NCBI RefSeq assembly: GCF_000153325.1
Contig: NZ_CH724141.1
Location: forward strand, 143,346-185,752
From: Photobacterium sp. SKA34
GTDB lineage: Bacteria; Pseudomonadota; Gammaproteobacteria; Enterobacterales; Vibrionaceae
Length of the DNA: 42,407 nt
Reading direction: 5' to 3'
Part shown: positions 18,495 to 26,428 of the stretch, piece after piece
Layout: each line of letters starts with the position of its first letter
How positions within the stretch are numbered: position 1 is the stretch's first letter
Translations under genes and position numbers: made by a program
The notes under the pieces: model-generated
The model's database searches: none
The model's input: the letters and a program-made list of their open reading frames with translations, nothing else
Told to the model about the DNA's origin: nothing

Positions 18495-19320
18495 ATGACT
18501 AAGTCACTTCTTGCACTTTCATTAATTTTAAGTTCTGCGGCAGTATCTACATCAGCTATGGCTGCAGAACATATTGCCGTATCAGGTTCAACTTCTGTTA
18601 CAGAGGTAATGGAAGTGTTAGGTGAAACCTACCATAAGAGCCACCCTGACGTATTTATTGACATCAACGGGTACTGGTTCAACTGCAGGCATTAAGTCTT
18701 CAATCGAAGGTGTTAATGATTTGGGTATGGCTTCACGTAACCTATCAGCTGAAGAGAAAAAAGCAGGATTGGTTGAAACTGAAATTGCTCGTGACGGTAT
18801 TGCTGTAGTTGTTAACCCAGAAAACCCGGTTAACAGCCTAACAAAATCGCAAATCGAGAAATTATTTAAAGGCGATGTTACCCAGTGGTCTCAAGTCGGT
18901 GGTAATAGTGACCCAGTAGTTGTGACAACACGTGAAAATGGTTCTGGTACTCGAGGTGCGTTTGAAGAGTTAATGGAGCTAACCACAAAAATTAACGGTG
19001 TAAAAGTGTCATCTATCAGTCAACGAGCACAAGTTGCGAGCGGTAATGGTATTGAAAAAACAGTCGTTGCCAATAATAAAGATGCGATAGGTTTTGTATC
19101 ACTGGGTTCAATTGATAACTCGTTAAAAGCTGTTGAGGTAGACGGTCACAAAGCTTCTGTTGCTGATGTGATGAATAAGACATACCCACTTTCACGTCCT
19201 TTCTTGGTACTAAACCAACCGGGTAAACTAAAACCTGCGGCTAAAGAGTTCCTAGCTTGGATCATGTCGCCAGAAGGGCAAAAAATCATTAAAGATAAAG
19301 GTTATATTTCAATGTCTTAA
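18495..19320 (+). pseudogene. PstS-like phosphate-binding protein, frameshifted
   Basis: Two overlapping reading frames together encode one PstS-like periplasmic binding protein of about 275 residues. The first gives the signal peptide and AEHIAVSGSTSVTEVMEVLGE; it ends at a TAA at 18693. The second continues with TGSTAGIKSSIEGVNDLGMASRNL, then RENGSGTRGAFEELM, to 19320. Dropping one G from the GGG at 18669-18671 restores ...VFIDINGTGSTAG..., the expected family sequence. AAAGG at 18484-18488 favours the ATG at 18495 over 18489. No pstCAB genes follow, so this was an orphan substrate-binding gene. A sequencing error is an alternative. Confidence 0.85.
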
Positions 19321-19369
19321 TATATTTAAAAAATCCACACTCCTTCTGTGGTAATGAATGAACTTTCCT

Positions 19370-19393
19370 CCCAGAGTACGCCAGTACTTTGGG
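19370..19393. other. Hairpin downstream of the pstS-like gene
   Basis: CCCAGAGTAC (19370-19379) can pair with GTACTTTGGG (19384-19393) around a 4-nt loop, with one G-U pair. No T run follows, so it is not a standard terminator. A weaker CCACA/TGTGG stem precedes it at 19335-19351. Confidence 0.5.
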
Positions 19394-19575
19394 TTGAAAT
19401 GTCCTCTCCTGCTTTATTTACTTCCCCGTCTCATCCTATTCTTATCTACTTTTAACGAAAAGCTTACCCAAACCTTGTCATGTTTCTGCTAGTGTAAAAA
19501 ACACAATTCGATTAAAATCAAAACAGTATATCGATAAATTAATGATTTAGTTATCAAGGATAAAAGGAAGAAATA

Positions 19576-19956
19576 ATGGGTCTTTTTAATGCACTGTTAG
19601 GCAACGCTGGTGAAATGAGCATCGCTGATGCGACTGAGGAGCTATCAACCATCCTAGGTCCAAACGAGAATATTGAACTCGCATATAAACTTGTTCGCGA
19701 TATGATCATTTTAACGGACTACCGCCTGATCCTTATTGATAAACAAGGTATCACGGGTAAAAAAGTAGAGTACCGCTCTATCGCTTACAAATCGATCACC
19801 ATGTATGCCGTAGAAACAAAAGGCCACTTCGATTTAGATGCAGAGTTAAAATTATGGGTTTCAGGTCAACATGAACCAATGACTCTTGAGTTCAATGGCA
19901 AAACCAACGTCTACGCAATGCAAGGATTGCTCGCGGCAAAAGTAGCTGGTAAATAA
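19576..19956 (+). CDS. Bacterial PH-domain protein
   Basis: The 126-residue protein consists of one bacterial PH-like domain. It begins MGLFNALLGNAGEMS, then LGPNENIELAYKLVRDMIILTDYRLILIDKQGITGKKVEYRSIAYKSI, a pattern typical of the bPH_1 family. There is no signal or membrane segment. Function is unknown; members are usually small cytoplasmic proteins of stress or membrane-associated role. GGAAG lies about 7 nt before the ATG. A bidirectional terminator separates it from the convergent aminotransferase gene. Confidence 0.85.
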   Translation: MGLFNALLGNAGEMSIADATEELSTILGPNENIELAYKLVRDMIILTDYRLILIDKQGITGKKVEYRSIAYKSITMYAVETKGHFDLDAELKLWVSGQHEPMTLEFNGKTNVYAMQGLLAAKVAGK

Positions 19957-19968
19957 CAAAACATAAGT

Positions 19969-20008
19969 AATAAAGCCTGCGCTAATCAAGAAAGATGCAG
20001 GCTTTATT
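19969..20008. terminator. Bidirectional terminator between PH-domain and aminotransferase genes
   Basis: AATAAAGCCTGC (19969-19980) and GCAGGCTTTATT (19997-20008) are perfect 12-bp complements around a 16-nt loop. A/T tracts border both sides. It sits between two convergent stop codons. Confidence 0.85.
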
Positions 20009-20013
20009 ATTAA

Positions 20014-21195
20014 TTATCGTGATACGCTAACTAAGGCATCTGCCAAGTGGTCGATATGCTGCTCTTGTAAACCGGCAATATTAATTCGCCCATCACCTAC
20101 CGCATAAATACCATACTTCTTACGTACCGTTAAAATCTGCTCAGGCGTTAAGCCAGTTACAGAGAACATACCTTTATGCTGTTCAATAAAATCAAATTGC
20201 TCACTACCACGTTGACGTATTGCTTGTGTTAACCCTTGGCGTAACGTCAAAATGCGGCTATGCATGGTATATAATTCATCTTTCCAGATAGTTGTCAGTT
20301 GTTGATCATTTAAAATATCAGCAACTAATGCCGCGCCATGATCTGGTGGCATGGTATAACTTGAACGCGCTAAAGTAAGAACACGTCCTTTCGCTTTTTG
20401 TGCTTCTTGCTGACTATTACTAATAATAATCGCAGCACCCGTTCGTTCACGGTACAAACCAAAGTTCTTTGAACAAGAAGTCGCTACAACCATCTCTTCT
20501 ATATTGTCAGCCATGTACTTAAGGCCAGCGCCATCTTGTTCTAAGCCATCTCCAAAACCAAGATATGCCATATCGACAAACGGCATAAAGCCATTTTTGT
20601 TTGCCAATGCCGTAATCGCTTGCCAATCAGCAAATGTAATATCAGCACCTGTCGGGTTATGGCAGCAACCATGTAATAGCACAACATCTTTTGGACCTGC
20701 TTTGGCAATCTCTTTGAGCATTGCATCGCTATTAACTTGCTTAGTTTCAGGCTCAAAATATGGGTAATACTTCACCTTTAAACCTGCCGCTTCCATCACA
20801 GGTTTATGGTTAACATAACTCGGATTGGTTAACCAAACAGTAGTATCAGGTTGAGCAACTTGAATAAGATCAGCAAGCATACGTAACGCACCACTCGCAC
20901 CCGGAGTTTGCACTGCTGCAGCGCGAGAATGTGCCGATGTATCTGAGAGTAAAAGATCCATCATAGACTGATTAAATACTTCGCTACCCGCTAAACTCAC
21001 GTATGATTTTGTTGTTTGTGTTTTAATTAAACGTTGCTCAGCAAGTTGAACTGCTTGCATGATCGGTGTTTCACCAAGACTATTGCGGTAAACACCGACA
21101 CCTAAATCTATTTTGTTGTCACGCGGATCTTCTCGATATGCGATCGATAGGGAAAGAATAGGATCTAATTGGGCTGGAGAGAGAGATTTAAACAT
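20014..21195 (-). CDS. Aromatic/aspartate aminotransferase, class I PLP enzyme
   Basis: The 393-residue protein is of AspC/TyrB length. It has CCHNPTGADIT (Asn180), Asp208-Met-Ala-Tyr211 for cofactor contacts, and the Schiff-base lysine Lys243 in ATSCSKNFGLYRERTG. The N-terminus LDPILSLSIAYREDPR matches the family. It transfers an amino group between 2-oxoglutarate and aspartate or aromatic amino acids. Proximity to a TyrP-like permease and tyrS suggests an aromatic role, but sequence alone does not separate AspC from TyrB. It is divergent from those genes, about 0.9 kb away. A long inverted repeat lies about 90 bp upstream of its start. Confidence 0.92.
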   Translation of the reverse strand: MFKSLSPAQLDPILSLSIAYREDPRDNKIDLGVGVYRNSLGETPIMQAVQLAEQRLIKTQTTKSYVSLAGSEVFNQSMMDLLLSDTSAHSRAAAVQTPGASGALRMLADLIQVAQPDTTVWLTNPSYVNHKPVMEAAGLKVKYYPYFEPETKQVNSDAMLKEIAKAGPKDVVLLHGCCHNPTGADITFADWQAITALANKNGFMPFVDMAYLGFGDGLEQDGAGLKYMADNIEEMVVATSCSKNFGLYRERTGAAIIISNSQQEAQKAKGRVLTLARSSYTMPPDHGAALVADILNDQQLTTIWKDELYTMHSRILTLRQGLTQAIRQRGSEQFDFIEQHKGMFSVTGLTPEQILTVRKKYGIYAVGDGRINIAGLQEQHIDHLADALVSVSR

Positions 21196-21283
21196 CTAAT
21201 TAATTCCATTTATATAACAATGAAATTAAGTTATCACTTCATTTAATTAACGTCATTAGAAATAATAGAATCAAACATTAATT

Positions 21284-21313
21284 AATTGATTAAGCATCAT
21301 AACTTAATCAATT
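21284..21313. promoter_or_regulatory. 11-bp inverted repeat upstream of the aminotransferase
   Basis: AATTGATTAAG (21284-21294) and CTTAATCAATT (21303-21313) are perfect complements around an 8-nt spacer. They lie about 90 bp upstream of the aminotransferase ATG. Position and symmetry suit an operator; AT-rich composition makes chance formation possible. Confidence 0.4.
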
Positions 21314-21538
21314 ATCGTATGCGTTCACCTGCTTAGTCTAACATTTGGCTAGTTAAGTAACGCTTTCAACGAAGGAAATTCTTCAGTTATGTGTTACAAA
21401 CGCCCAGTTTGCTCTTTTATTAAATATAAAAAAAGATCAATATTTCACGCTAATTCCGTTTTCATTAGTACTTCATGATCAGCATTTTCACAATATTGTC
21501 TCTCAGATGATAAGTTCGCGTAAAAACTAGTAGCAACT

Positions 21539-22029
21539 GAGCCATTTGTTATTGACGGTCGCCGCTTTGAGGTTAATCCTCTTATGCACCTTGATTTCCT
21601 CATGATTGACTTTACTTAAAAAGAAATCGGTAACAATAGTTTGGCAGCACACAACTACCTAAACCTACGGATTTACGAGTTATGCTTTTATGTAACAGGT
21701 AGTACTTACACTAAGGGCTTCCTAACTTCTTTATCAGCAAAGAATACGAAAAAACTACTCATTTATACGCAGATAGCCGTGGCTCTAATCAAGACGAATA
21801 GAATACTGTAGGTTCTGTTTACATTCTTCTTTCAGCGGTAATTACTCACTTCCTACGTAATGAAAATCGCTTCAATAAGTATTGAAATAATCTTCGTAAT
21901 GTATTCACAAGTCTTCTAAGTAAAATTATTGATGAAGCAAATAAAAAAAAGCGCATACTGCTGCTAAAAAAGAATACAGACGCCAATATTTGAGACTTGC
22001 GTACTTTTATATTCGATGAAAGGGATTAA
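21539..22029 (+). pseudogene. Degraded unidentified gene, several stops and a frameshift
   Basis: A plus-strand frame from 21539 reads EPFVIDGRRFEVNPLMHLDF and MIDFT up to a TAA at 21617. It continues in the same frame as IYELCFYVTGSTYTKGFLTS to about 21765. A frameshift moves the continuing protein-like sequence (YADSRGSNQDE, then VGSVYILLSAVITHFLRNE and SLLSKIIDEANKKKR) to another frame, with stops at 21799, 21883 and 21991. It ends at the TAA at 22027. The residue make-up is protein-like across both frames, but I do not recognise the family. AAAGGG at 22019-22024 then precedes a 13-codon ORF (22031-22072, MSINYRRLFAIDG), as if a second gene of the same operon was cut short. Confidence 0.45.
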
Positions 22030-22121
22030 TATGTCGATTAATTATCGCCGACTTTTTGCTATCGATGGTTAATTAATTACAACCTGATAACAATTTTATT
22101 GGTTCTTTTTGGAAATACGTC

Positions 22122-23345
22122 ATGAATAAAAAAGCAATTGGCGCGACTCTTCTTATTTCTGGCACAATGCTTGGCGCAGGAATGCTTGCACTTCCTCTCA
22201 TCTCTGCGGGCTTAGGTATATGTAATGCAATAATTTTATTAACCGTTTTATGGGCGGTAATGACTTATACCGGGTTAATGTTATTAGAAGTATGTCTTAA
22301 CTATCCAACTGGTACAGGGTTTGAAGCTATTGCTTATAATCTGTTTGGTAAGCCTGGGAAATGGGTCATACACATATCATTATTATTGCTTCTTTATGCT
22401 TTATCTTGTGCCTATATTGCAGGTGCATCCTCTATTTATAAAAGTGATTTAATCAATTATTTTCATATTTTTATCCCTTCTCATATCATTGCTATTGTAT
22501 TTACTTTGGTAATTTCAACCATTGTATTTATTAGTACTAAAGCTGTTGATATAGCGAACCGAGTATTATTTAGCACTAACATTGGTATATTTTTCGTTCT
22601 TGTTGTTACTATTATCCCATTTCTACATGGTCATTATTTAATCAACACCCACGATTCATCTAAATATGCCTTTGCTGCTATTCCAGTTTTTATTACTGCA
22701 TTTGGTTTTCATGGCAGTGTGCCAAGCATGGTGAAATATATTGGCCGTGAAAACCCTAAAACATTACGAAATATATTTATTGCAGGTGGTTTAATCCCTC
22801 TCGTAGTTTATATTGTTTGGGAAATAACCATGCTCGGCTCTTTACCTCGATTTGGTGACCATAGTTTTCAATATATTGCACAGCATGGATCAAATGTTGG
22901 GGTAATGCTTCAACAAATGCAGATATTCATTCAAGAAAAGAGCATAATTTATCTAATTGGTGCTTTCTCATCCATCGCAATGTTCACTTCTTATCTATGT
23001 GTTTCATTGGGACTATTTGATTCATTGGCAAGTACCTTTAAACATGGTAATAATACCAAAGATAGACTAACTACTGCTGTACTATGCTACTTGCCACCTT
23101 TGGTTTTCACTCTTGTGTACCCTAATGGCTTTGTTCCTGCTTTAGGTGCTGCAGCAATTTTCTTGACTATATTAGCGATTCTGTTTCCTGTTCTTGCCCT
23201 TCGAAAACTTCGTGGTAAACAACATCAAATTGAATATAATGTTGCAACAAATAATATCGCATTATTTGTTGTGGGGTTAATTGGCCTACAAGTCATAATA
23301 AACCAGATACTGACATTGAATAATGCCGTACCTATTTTTAATTAA
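22122..23345 (+). CDS. tyrP: Tyrosine/aromatic amino acid permease, TyrP-like
   Basis: The 407-residue membrane protein has eleven or so hydrophobic helices and belongs to the aromatic amino acid permease family (Mtr/TnaB/TyrP). The N-terminal helix LLISGTMLGAGMLALPLISAGLG and the motif TAFGFHGSVPSMVKYI near residue 200 match E. coli TyrP well from memory. It imports tyrosine or a related aromatic amino acid by proton symport at the inner membrane. It ends 28 bp before the tyrS start, so the pair is probably one operon linking tyrosine uptake to charging. No convincing TyrR box was found upstream. Confidence 0.82.
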   Translation: MNKKAIGATLLISGTMLGAGMLALPLISAGLGICNAIILLTVLWAVMTYTGLMLLEVCLNYPTGTGFEAIAYNLFGKPGKWVIHISLLLLLYALSCAYIAGASSIYKSDLINYFHIFIPSHIIAIVFTLVISTIVFISTKAVDIANRVLFSTNIGIFFVLVVTIIPFLHGHYLINTHDSSKYAFAAIPVFITAFGFHGSVPSMVKYIGRENPKTLRNIFIAGGLIPLVVYIVWEITMLGSLPRFGDHSFQYIAQHGSNVGVMLQQMQIFIQEKSIIYLIGAFSSIAMFTSYLCVSLGLFDSLASTFKHGNNTKDRLTTAVLCYLPPLVFTLVYPNGFVPALGAAAIFLTILAILFPVLALRKLRGKQHQIEYNVATNNIALFVVGLIGLQVIINQILTLNNAVPIFN

Positions 23346-23373
23346 ACGTAAATAAATGATTATTGGAGAACAC

Positions 23374-24648
23374 ATGAATCATTTGAATTTAATTCAAGAG
23401 CTTAAAGATCGCGGTCTGATCGCTCAAATTACGGATGAGGAAGCTTTAAGCGAACGTTTAGCAAAAGGTCCGATTACATTATATTGCGGCTTTGATCCAA
23501 CGGCGGATAGTTTACACCTAGGTCATCTGGTTCCTCTACTTTGTCTTAAACGCTTCCAAGAAGCGGGTCATAATCCAGTAGCTTTGGTTGGCGGCGCTAC
23601 TGGTATGATTGGAGATCCAAGCTTCAAAGCGGCTGAGCGTTCACTTAACACTTTAGATACTGTTTCAGGCTGGGTGACGAAAATCCAACGTCAAGTTTCT
23701 CCTTTCTTGGATTTTGACAACCCAACAAACCCCGCTCGTATGGTAAATAACCATGACTGGTTCGGTAATATGGATGTTCTTACATTCTTACGTGATATTG
23801 GTAAACACTTCTCTGTAAACCAAATGATCAGCAAAGAATCTGTTAAGCAACGAATTAACCGTGATGAAGTAGGTATCTCTTTTACTGAGTTCGCATACAG
23901 CTTGCTACAGTCTTACGACTTCGCAAGTATGAACAAAGAAATGGGTATGGAACTACAAATTGGTGGTTCTGATCAATGGGGTAACATCACTGCGGGTATC
24001 GACCTTACTCGCCGTATGAACCAACAGCAAGTGTTCGGTATGACAGTACCGCTAATCACGAAATCTGACGGTACTAAATTTGGTAAAACTGAAGGTGGTG
24101 CGGTTTGGTTAGATCCATCGAAAACAAGCCCATACAAGTTCTACCAATTCTGGATGAACACTGCAGATGCTGACGTATATCGTTTCTTATGCTTTTTCAC
24201 TTTCCTTTCTGAAGAAGAAATTCAACAGATCGAAGATACAGATCGTAACAGTGGCAAAGCACCTGAAGCACAACGTATTCTTGCAGAGCAAGCAACGCGT
24301 TTAGTTCACGGTCAAGAGCAATTAGAAGCGGCACAGAACATCACTCGCTGCTTATTTGAAAACGATTTAGCGCACTTATCTGAATCTGATTTTGCTCAAC
24401 TTGCACAAGATGGCATGCCAAGTGCTGAAGCTGAGAATGGCGATGATTTACAACAAGTATTAGTCAAGTCAGGTCTTGCTAGTTCTCGTAGTCAAGCAAA
24501 AACGCACATTAGCTCAAATGCAATCATGGTTAATGGCGAGAAATTAGGTGAACCATTCTATGAGTTTACAGACGCTGACAAACTATTTGGTCGCTACACC
24601 TTGATTCGCCGTGGTAAAAAGAACTATAGCCTAATCGTTTGGGGCTAA
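23374..24648 (+). CDS. tyrS: Tyrosyl-tRNA synthetase
   Basis: The start is the ATG at 23374 ([14 protein letters not shown]) with GGAG 6 nt upstream; this gives 424 residues, the same as E. coli TyrS. The class I signature HLGH is at residues 48-51 ([11 protein letters not shown]), and the KMSKS-like motif is KFGKT in [24 protein letters not shown] binds tyrosine. A C-terminal S4-type RNA-binding domain begins near residue 357 ([18 protein letters not shown]). It charges tRNA-Tyr in the cytoplasm. Confidence 0.97.
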   Translation: MNHLNLIQELKDRGLIAQITDEEALSERLAKGPITLYCGFDPTADSLHLGHLVPLLCLKRFQEAGHNPVALVGGATGMIGDPSFKAAERSLNTLDTVSGWVTKIQRQVSPFLDFDNPTNPARMVNNHDWFGNMDVLTFLRDIGKHFSVNQMISKESVKQRINRDEVGISFTEFAYSLLQSYDFASMNKEMGMELQIGGSDQWGNITAGIDLTRRMNQQQVFGMTVPLITKSDGTKFGKTEGGAVWLDPSKTSPYKFYQFWMNTADADVYRFLCFFTFLSEEEIQQIEDTDRNSGKAPEAQRILAEQATRLVHGQEQLEAAQNITRCLFENDLAHLSESDFAQLAQDGMPSAEAENGDDLQQVLVKSGLASSRSQAKTHISSNAIMVNGEKLGEPFYEFTDADKLFGRYTLIRRGKKNYSLIVWG

Positions 24649-24657
24649 TAAGTAATT

Positions 24658-24684
24658 AAGTTAGCTGATACCATCAGCTAACTT
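24658..24684 (+). terminator. Stem-loop after tyrS
   Basis: AAGTTAGCTGAT (24658-24669) pairs perfectly over 12 bp with ATCAGCTAACTT (24673-24684) around a 3-nt loop, 9 bp after the tyrS stop. The tail is ATCGATTTATG, so the T run is weak. Confidence 0.65.
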
Positions 24685-24692
24685 ATCGATTT

Positions 24693-24772
24693 ATGCCAAA
24701 TAAGCGTTATGTAGATTCACAATCGGTTCGCTCCCGCATTTGTGTGAAACTATGTCTTATTTGGCATTTTCA
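24693..24772. other. Long structured inverted repeat downstream of tyrS
   Basis: ATGCCAAATAAG (24693-24704) and CTTATTTGGCAT (24756-24767) are perfect 12-bp complements 51 nt apart. Inside them GATTCACA and TGTGTGAA can pair imperfectly, extending the stem. The right arm runs into TTTTCATTT, so on the plus strand it could act as a terminator or be the end of a small RNA. Function is not established. Confidence 0.5.
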
Positions 24773-24917
24773 TTTCTATAACCCAGTTCAAACTTCTTTC
24801 ATTTCACTTACTCCCCCACTTTTTTATCTCTACTTTTATTGATTTAGCCCCTCATCATCTCGCCATTATTCCTATTAGAGTACGGTGTATTCCTCCTATT
24901 TAGTGGTTAGAAGCAAT

Positions 24918-26027
24918 ATGACAACAATTAATCAAGAACGCCTTATTTCTCATTTTATTGATCTCATCAAAATCGATAGCGAATCAAAAAACGAAAAAGC
25001 GATTTCAGAAGCCTTAGCCGAACAACTCGGACAGTTAGGTTTCAGCGTTTCTAAATTACCTGTGCCTGAAAGTATTTCTAATGGTTCTAACCTTTACGCA
25101 AAGCTTGATGGTGAACTTGAAGATAGTATTGTTTTAAGCTGCCATATGGACACCGTAACACCAGGAAATAGTATTGAACCAATTATTGAAGATGGTGTTA
25201 TTCGCTCAAAAGGCGACACCATTCTTGGTGGTGATGATAAATCGGGTATTGCTGCCATCATCGAAGCGGTACGTACCATTAAAGAAAACAACAAAGCCCA
25301 TAAAACAATTGAGTTGGCTTTTACGGTTCATGAAGAAGGAGGATTACAAGGCTCGAAGCACTTTGATATGTCGTATATCACCGCAGGTAAAGCAATTGTG
25401 CTTGATTCAGGCGGTGCGATTGGTGCGATTGTAACGAGTGCGCCCGGCCAACAAAGCCTAAAAGTTACTATTAAAGGTAAACCCGCTCACGCAGGACTTG
25501 CACCTGAGGAAGGTATCAATGCACTGACTGTTGCATCTGATGCTGTGATGAATATGAAATTAGCACGCATTGATTACGAAACAACCGCTAATATTGGTAT
25601 TGTCTCTGGTGGCCAAGCCACGAATATCGTGATGCCTGAATTGTATCTTGCGGCTGAAGCACGTTCACTTAACGATGATAAGCTTGCTACCCAAGTTCAG
25701 CACATGCTTGATGTATTCAACACAACAGCAGAAAAGCATAAAGCGCAAATTGATATTCAATCTACACGCTCTTATAACGCTTACTCTATTGCTGATAACG
25801 ATCCACATGTTATTGAAATAATGACTAGTTTTAAAAAAATGGGATTAGCGCCATTTACTGTGTCGACTGGTGGTGGTAGTGATGCAAATATCTTTAATGA
25901 AAAAGGGTTAAAAACCGTGAATCTATCAACAGGTATGAGCAAAGTGCATACTACGGAAGAATTTATTACCGTCGAAGATATGACCAATATTACTGAGTTT
26001 TTATATTCTTACTTAACCAATAAATAA
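24918..26027 (+). CDS. M20-family peptidase, PepT-like
   Basis: I prefer the ATG at 24918 (MTTINQERL) to the in-frame GTG at 24885. The 369-residue protein carries the M20 zinc-site motifs: SCHMDTV (His76, Asp78), GGDDKSG (Asp106) and HEEGG (Glu139 catalytic, Glu140). GKPAHAG marks the dimerisation lid domain near residue 195. It resembles the peptidase T-like subfamily rather than classical PepT. It would hydrolyse small peptides or related amides in the cytoplasm. Monocistronic, with a strong terminator after the stop. Confidence 0.88.
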   Translation: MTTINQERLISHFIDLIKIDSESKNEKAISEALAEQLGQLGFSVSKLPVPESISNGSNLYAKLDGELEDSIVLSCHMDTVTPGNSIEPIIEDGVIRSKGDTILGGDDKSGIAAIIEAVRTIKENNKAHKTIELAFTVHEEGGLQGSKHFDMSYITAGKAIVLDSGGAIGAIVTSAPGQQSLKVTIKGKPAHAGLAPEEGINALTVASDAVMNMKLARIDYETTANIGIVSGGQATNIVMPELYLAAEARSLNDDKLATQVQHMLDVFNTTAEKHKAQIDIQSTRSYNAYSIADNDPHVIEIMTSFKKMGLAPFTVSTGGGSDANIFNEKGLKTVNLSTGMSKVHTTEEFITVEDMTNITEFLYSYLTNK

Positions 26028-26056
26028 CCTTATCGAAGTTTAGTTTCACAGAAATT

Positions 26057-26085
26057 GGCCTTAAAATTTTTTAAGGCCTATTTTT
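26057..26085 (+). terminator. Rho-independent terminator after the PepT-like gene
   Basis: GGCCTTAA (26057-26064) and TTAAGGCC (26071-26078) pair around a 6-nt loop. TATTTTT follows. Confidence 0.88.
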
Positions 26086-26205
26086 CGATAGAAAAGTAAA
26101 TTTAATGTCAATTATCTTCGAGCATGTATTCTTATTCAGTTTTTATTCAAGTTTCTTGTGTAAGGATTCATCAAGTTTGGATTGATGTGATCTAGGGTGA
26201 AGAAA

Positions 26206-26370
26206 ATGAAATCAACAAAAAATAATGCAATTGACAAAGAACTCTTCATTACTGCATTGAATGAGTGCTATCGCCGCTTGAATGAAACAGGCTTGACTGT
26301 AAAAGATCTTTCAAAAGAGGGTTTTACACTATTATTCCAATCAGCTTATAAAGCAGTAACTACTCGATGA
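26206..26370 (+). CDS. 54-residue conserved-looking small protein
   Basis: An ATG at 26206 opens a 54-codon frame ending at the TGA at 26368. The product starts MKSTKNNAIDKELFITALNE and continues with CYRRLNETGLTVKDLSKEGF to a basic end. It is soluble, amphipathic and helical in character, with balanced composition and ordinary codon use for this genome. AGGGTGAAG just upstream is a plausible ribosome binding site. A hairpin (GCAAGACGT, 26378-26386, with ACGTCTTGC, 26394-26402) lies 7 bp after the stop, between it and the convergent gcvT. I do not recognise a family. Confidence 0.65.
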   Translation: MKSTKNNAIDKELFITALNECYRRLNETGLTVKDLSKEGFTLLFQSAYKAVTTR

Positions 26371-26377
26371 AATATTA

Positions 26378-26402
26378 GCAAGACGTAACGAAAACGTCTT
26401 GC
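26378..26402. terminator. Hairpin between the small ORF and gcvT
   Basis: GCAAGACGT and ACGTCTTGC form a perfect 9-bp stem with a 7-nt loop. T tails are poor on both strands, so termination would be weak; its place between convergent stops supports the call. Confidence 0.55.
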
Positions 26403-26428
26403 CATAATCATTCAAGTAAAATGCCTAT

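Larger units (their letters stand above)
21196..22121. other. Long intergenic region with operator candidate and degraded genes
   Basis: This 926-bp stretch has no intact gene over 60 codons. The aminotransferase-proximal part (21196-21360) is AT-rich with an inverted repeat. The part from about 21539 to 22072 looks like decayed coding sequence (listed separately). The last 50 bp lead into tyrP. Confidence 0.5.

Noticed and set aside
18622..18700. Programmed frameshift in the pstS-like gene
   Set aside because: There is no slippery heptamer or downstream structure typical of programmed shifting, and PstS proteins are not known to use it.
21459..21470. Fourth copy of the TTTTCATTAGT operator motif
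   Set aside because: It is a single AT-rich match 19 kb away from the cluster, next to no related gene, and could be chance.
21805..21825. TGTAGGTTCTGTTTACA as a TyrR box upstream of tyrP
   Set aside because: The half-sites are 5 bp apart instead of 6, so the key G and C are out of register, and it lies about 300 bp upstream inside the decayed coding sequence.
24693..24767. Integron attC site
   Set aside because: The ends do not carry the RYYYAAC/GTTRRRY core sites and no integrase or cassette array is near.
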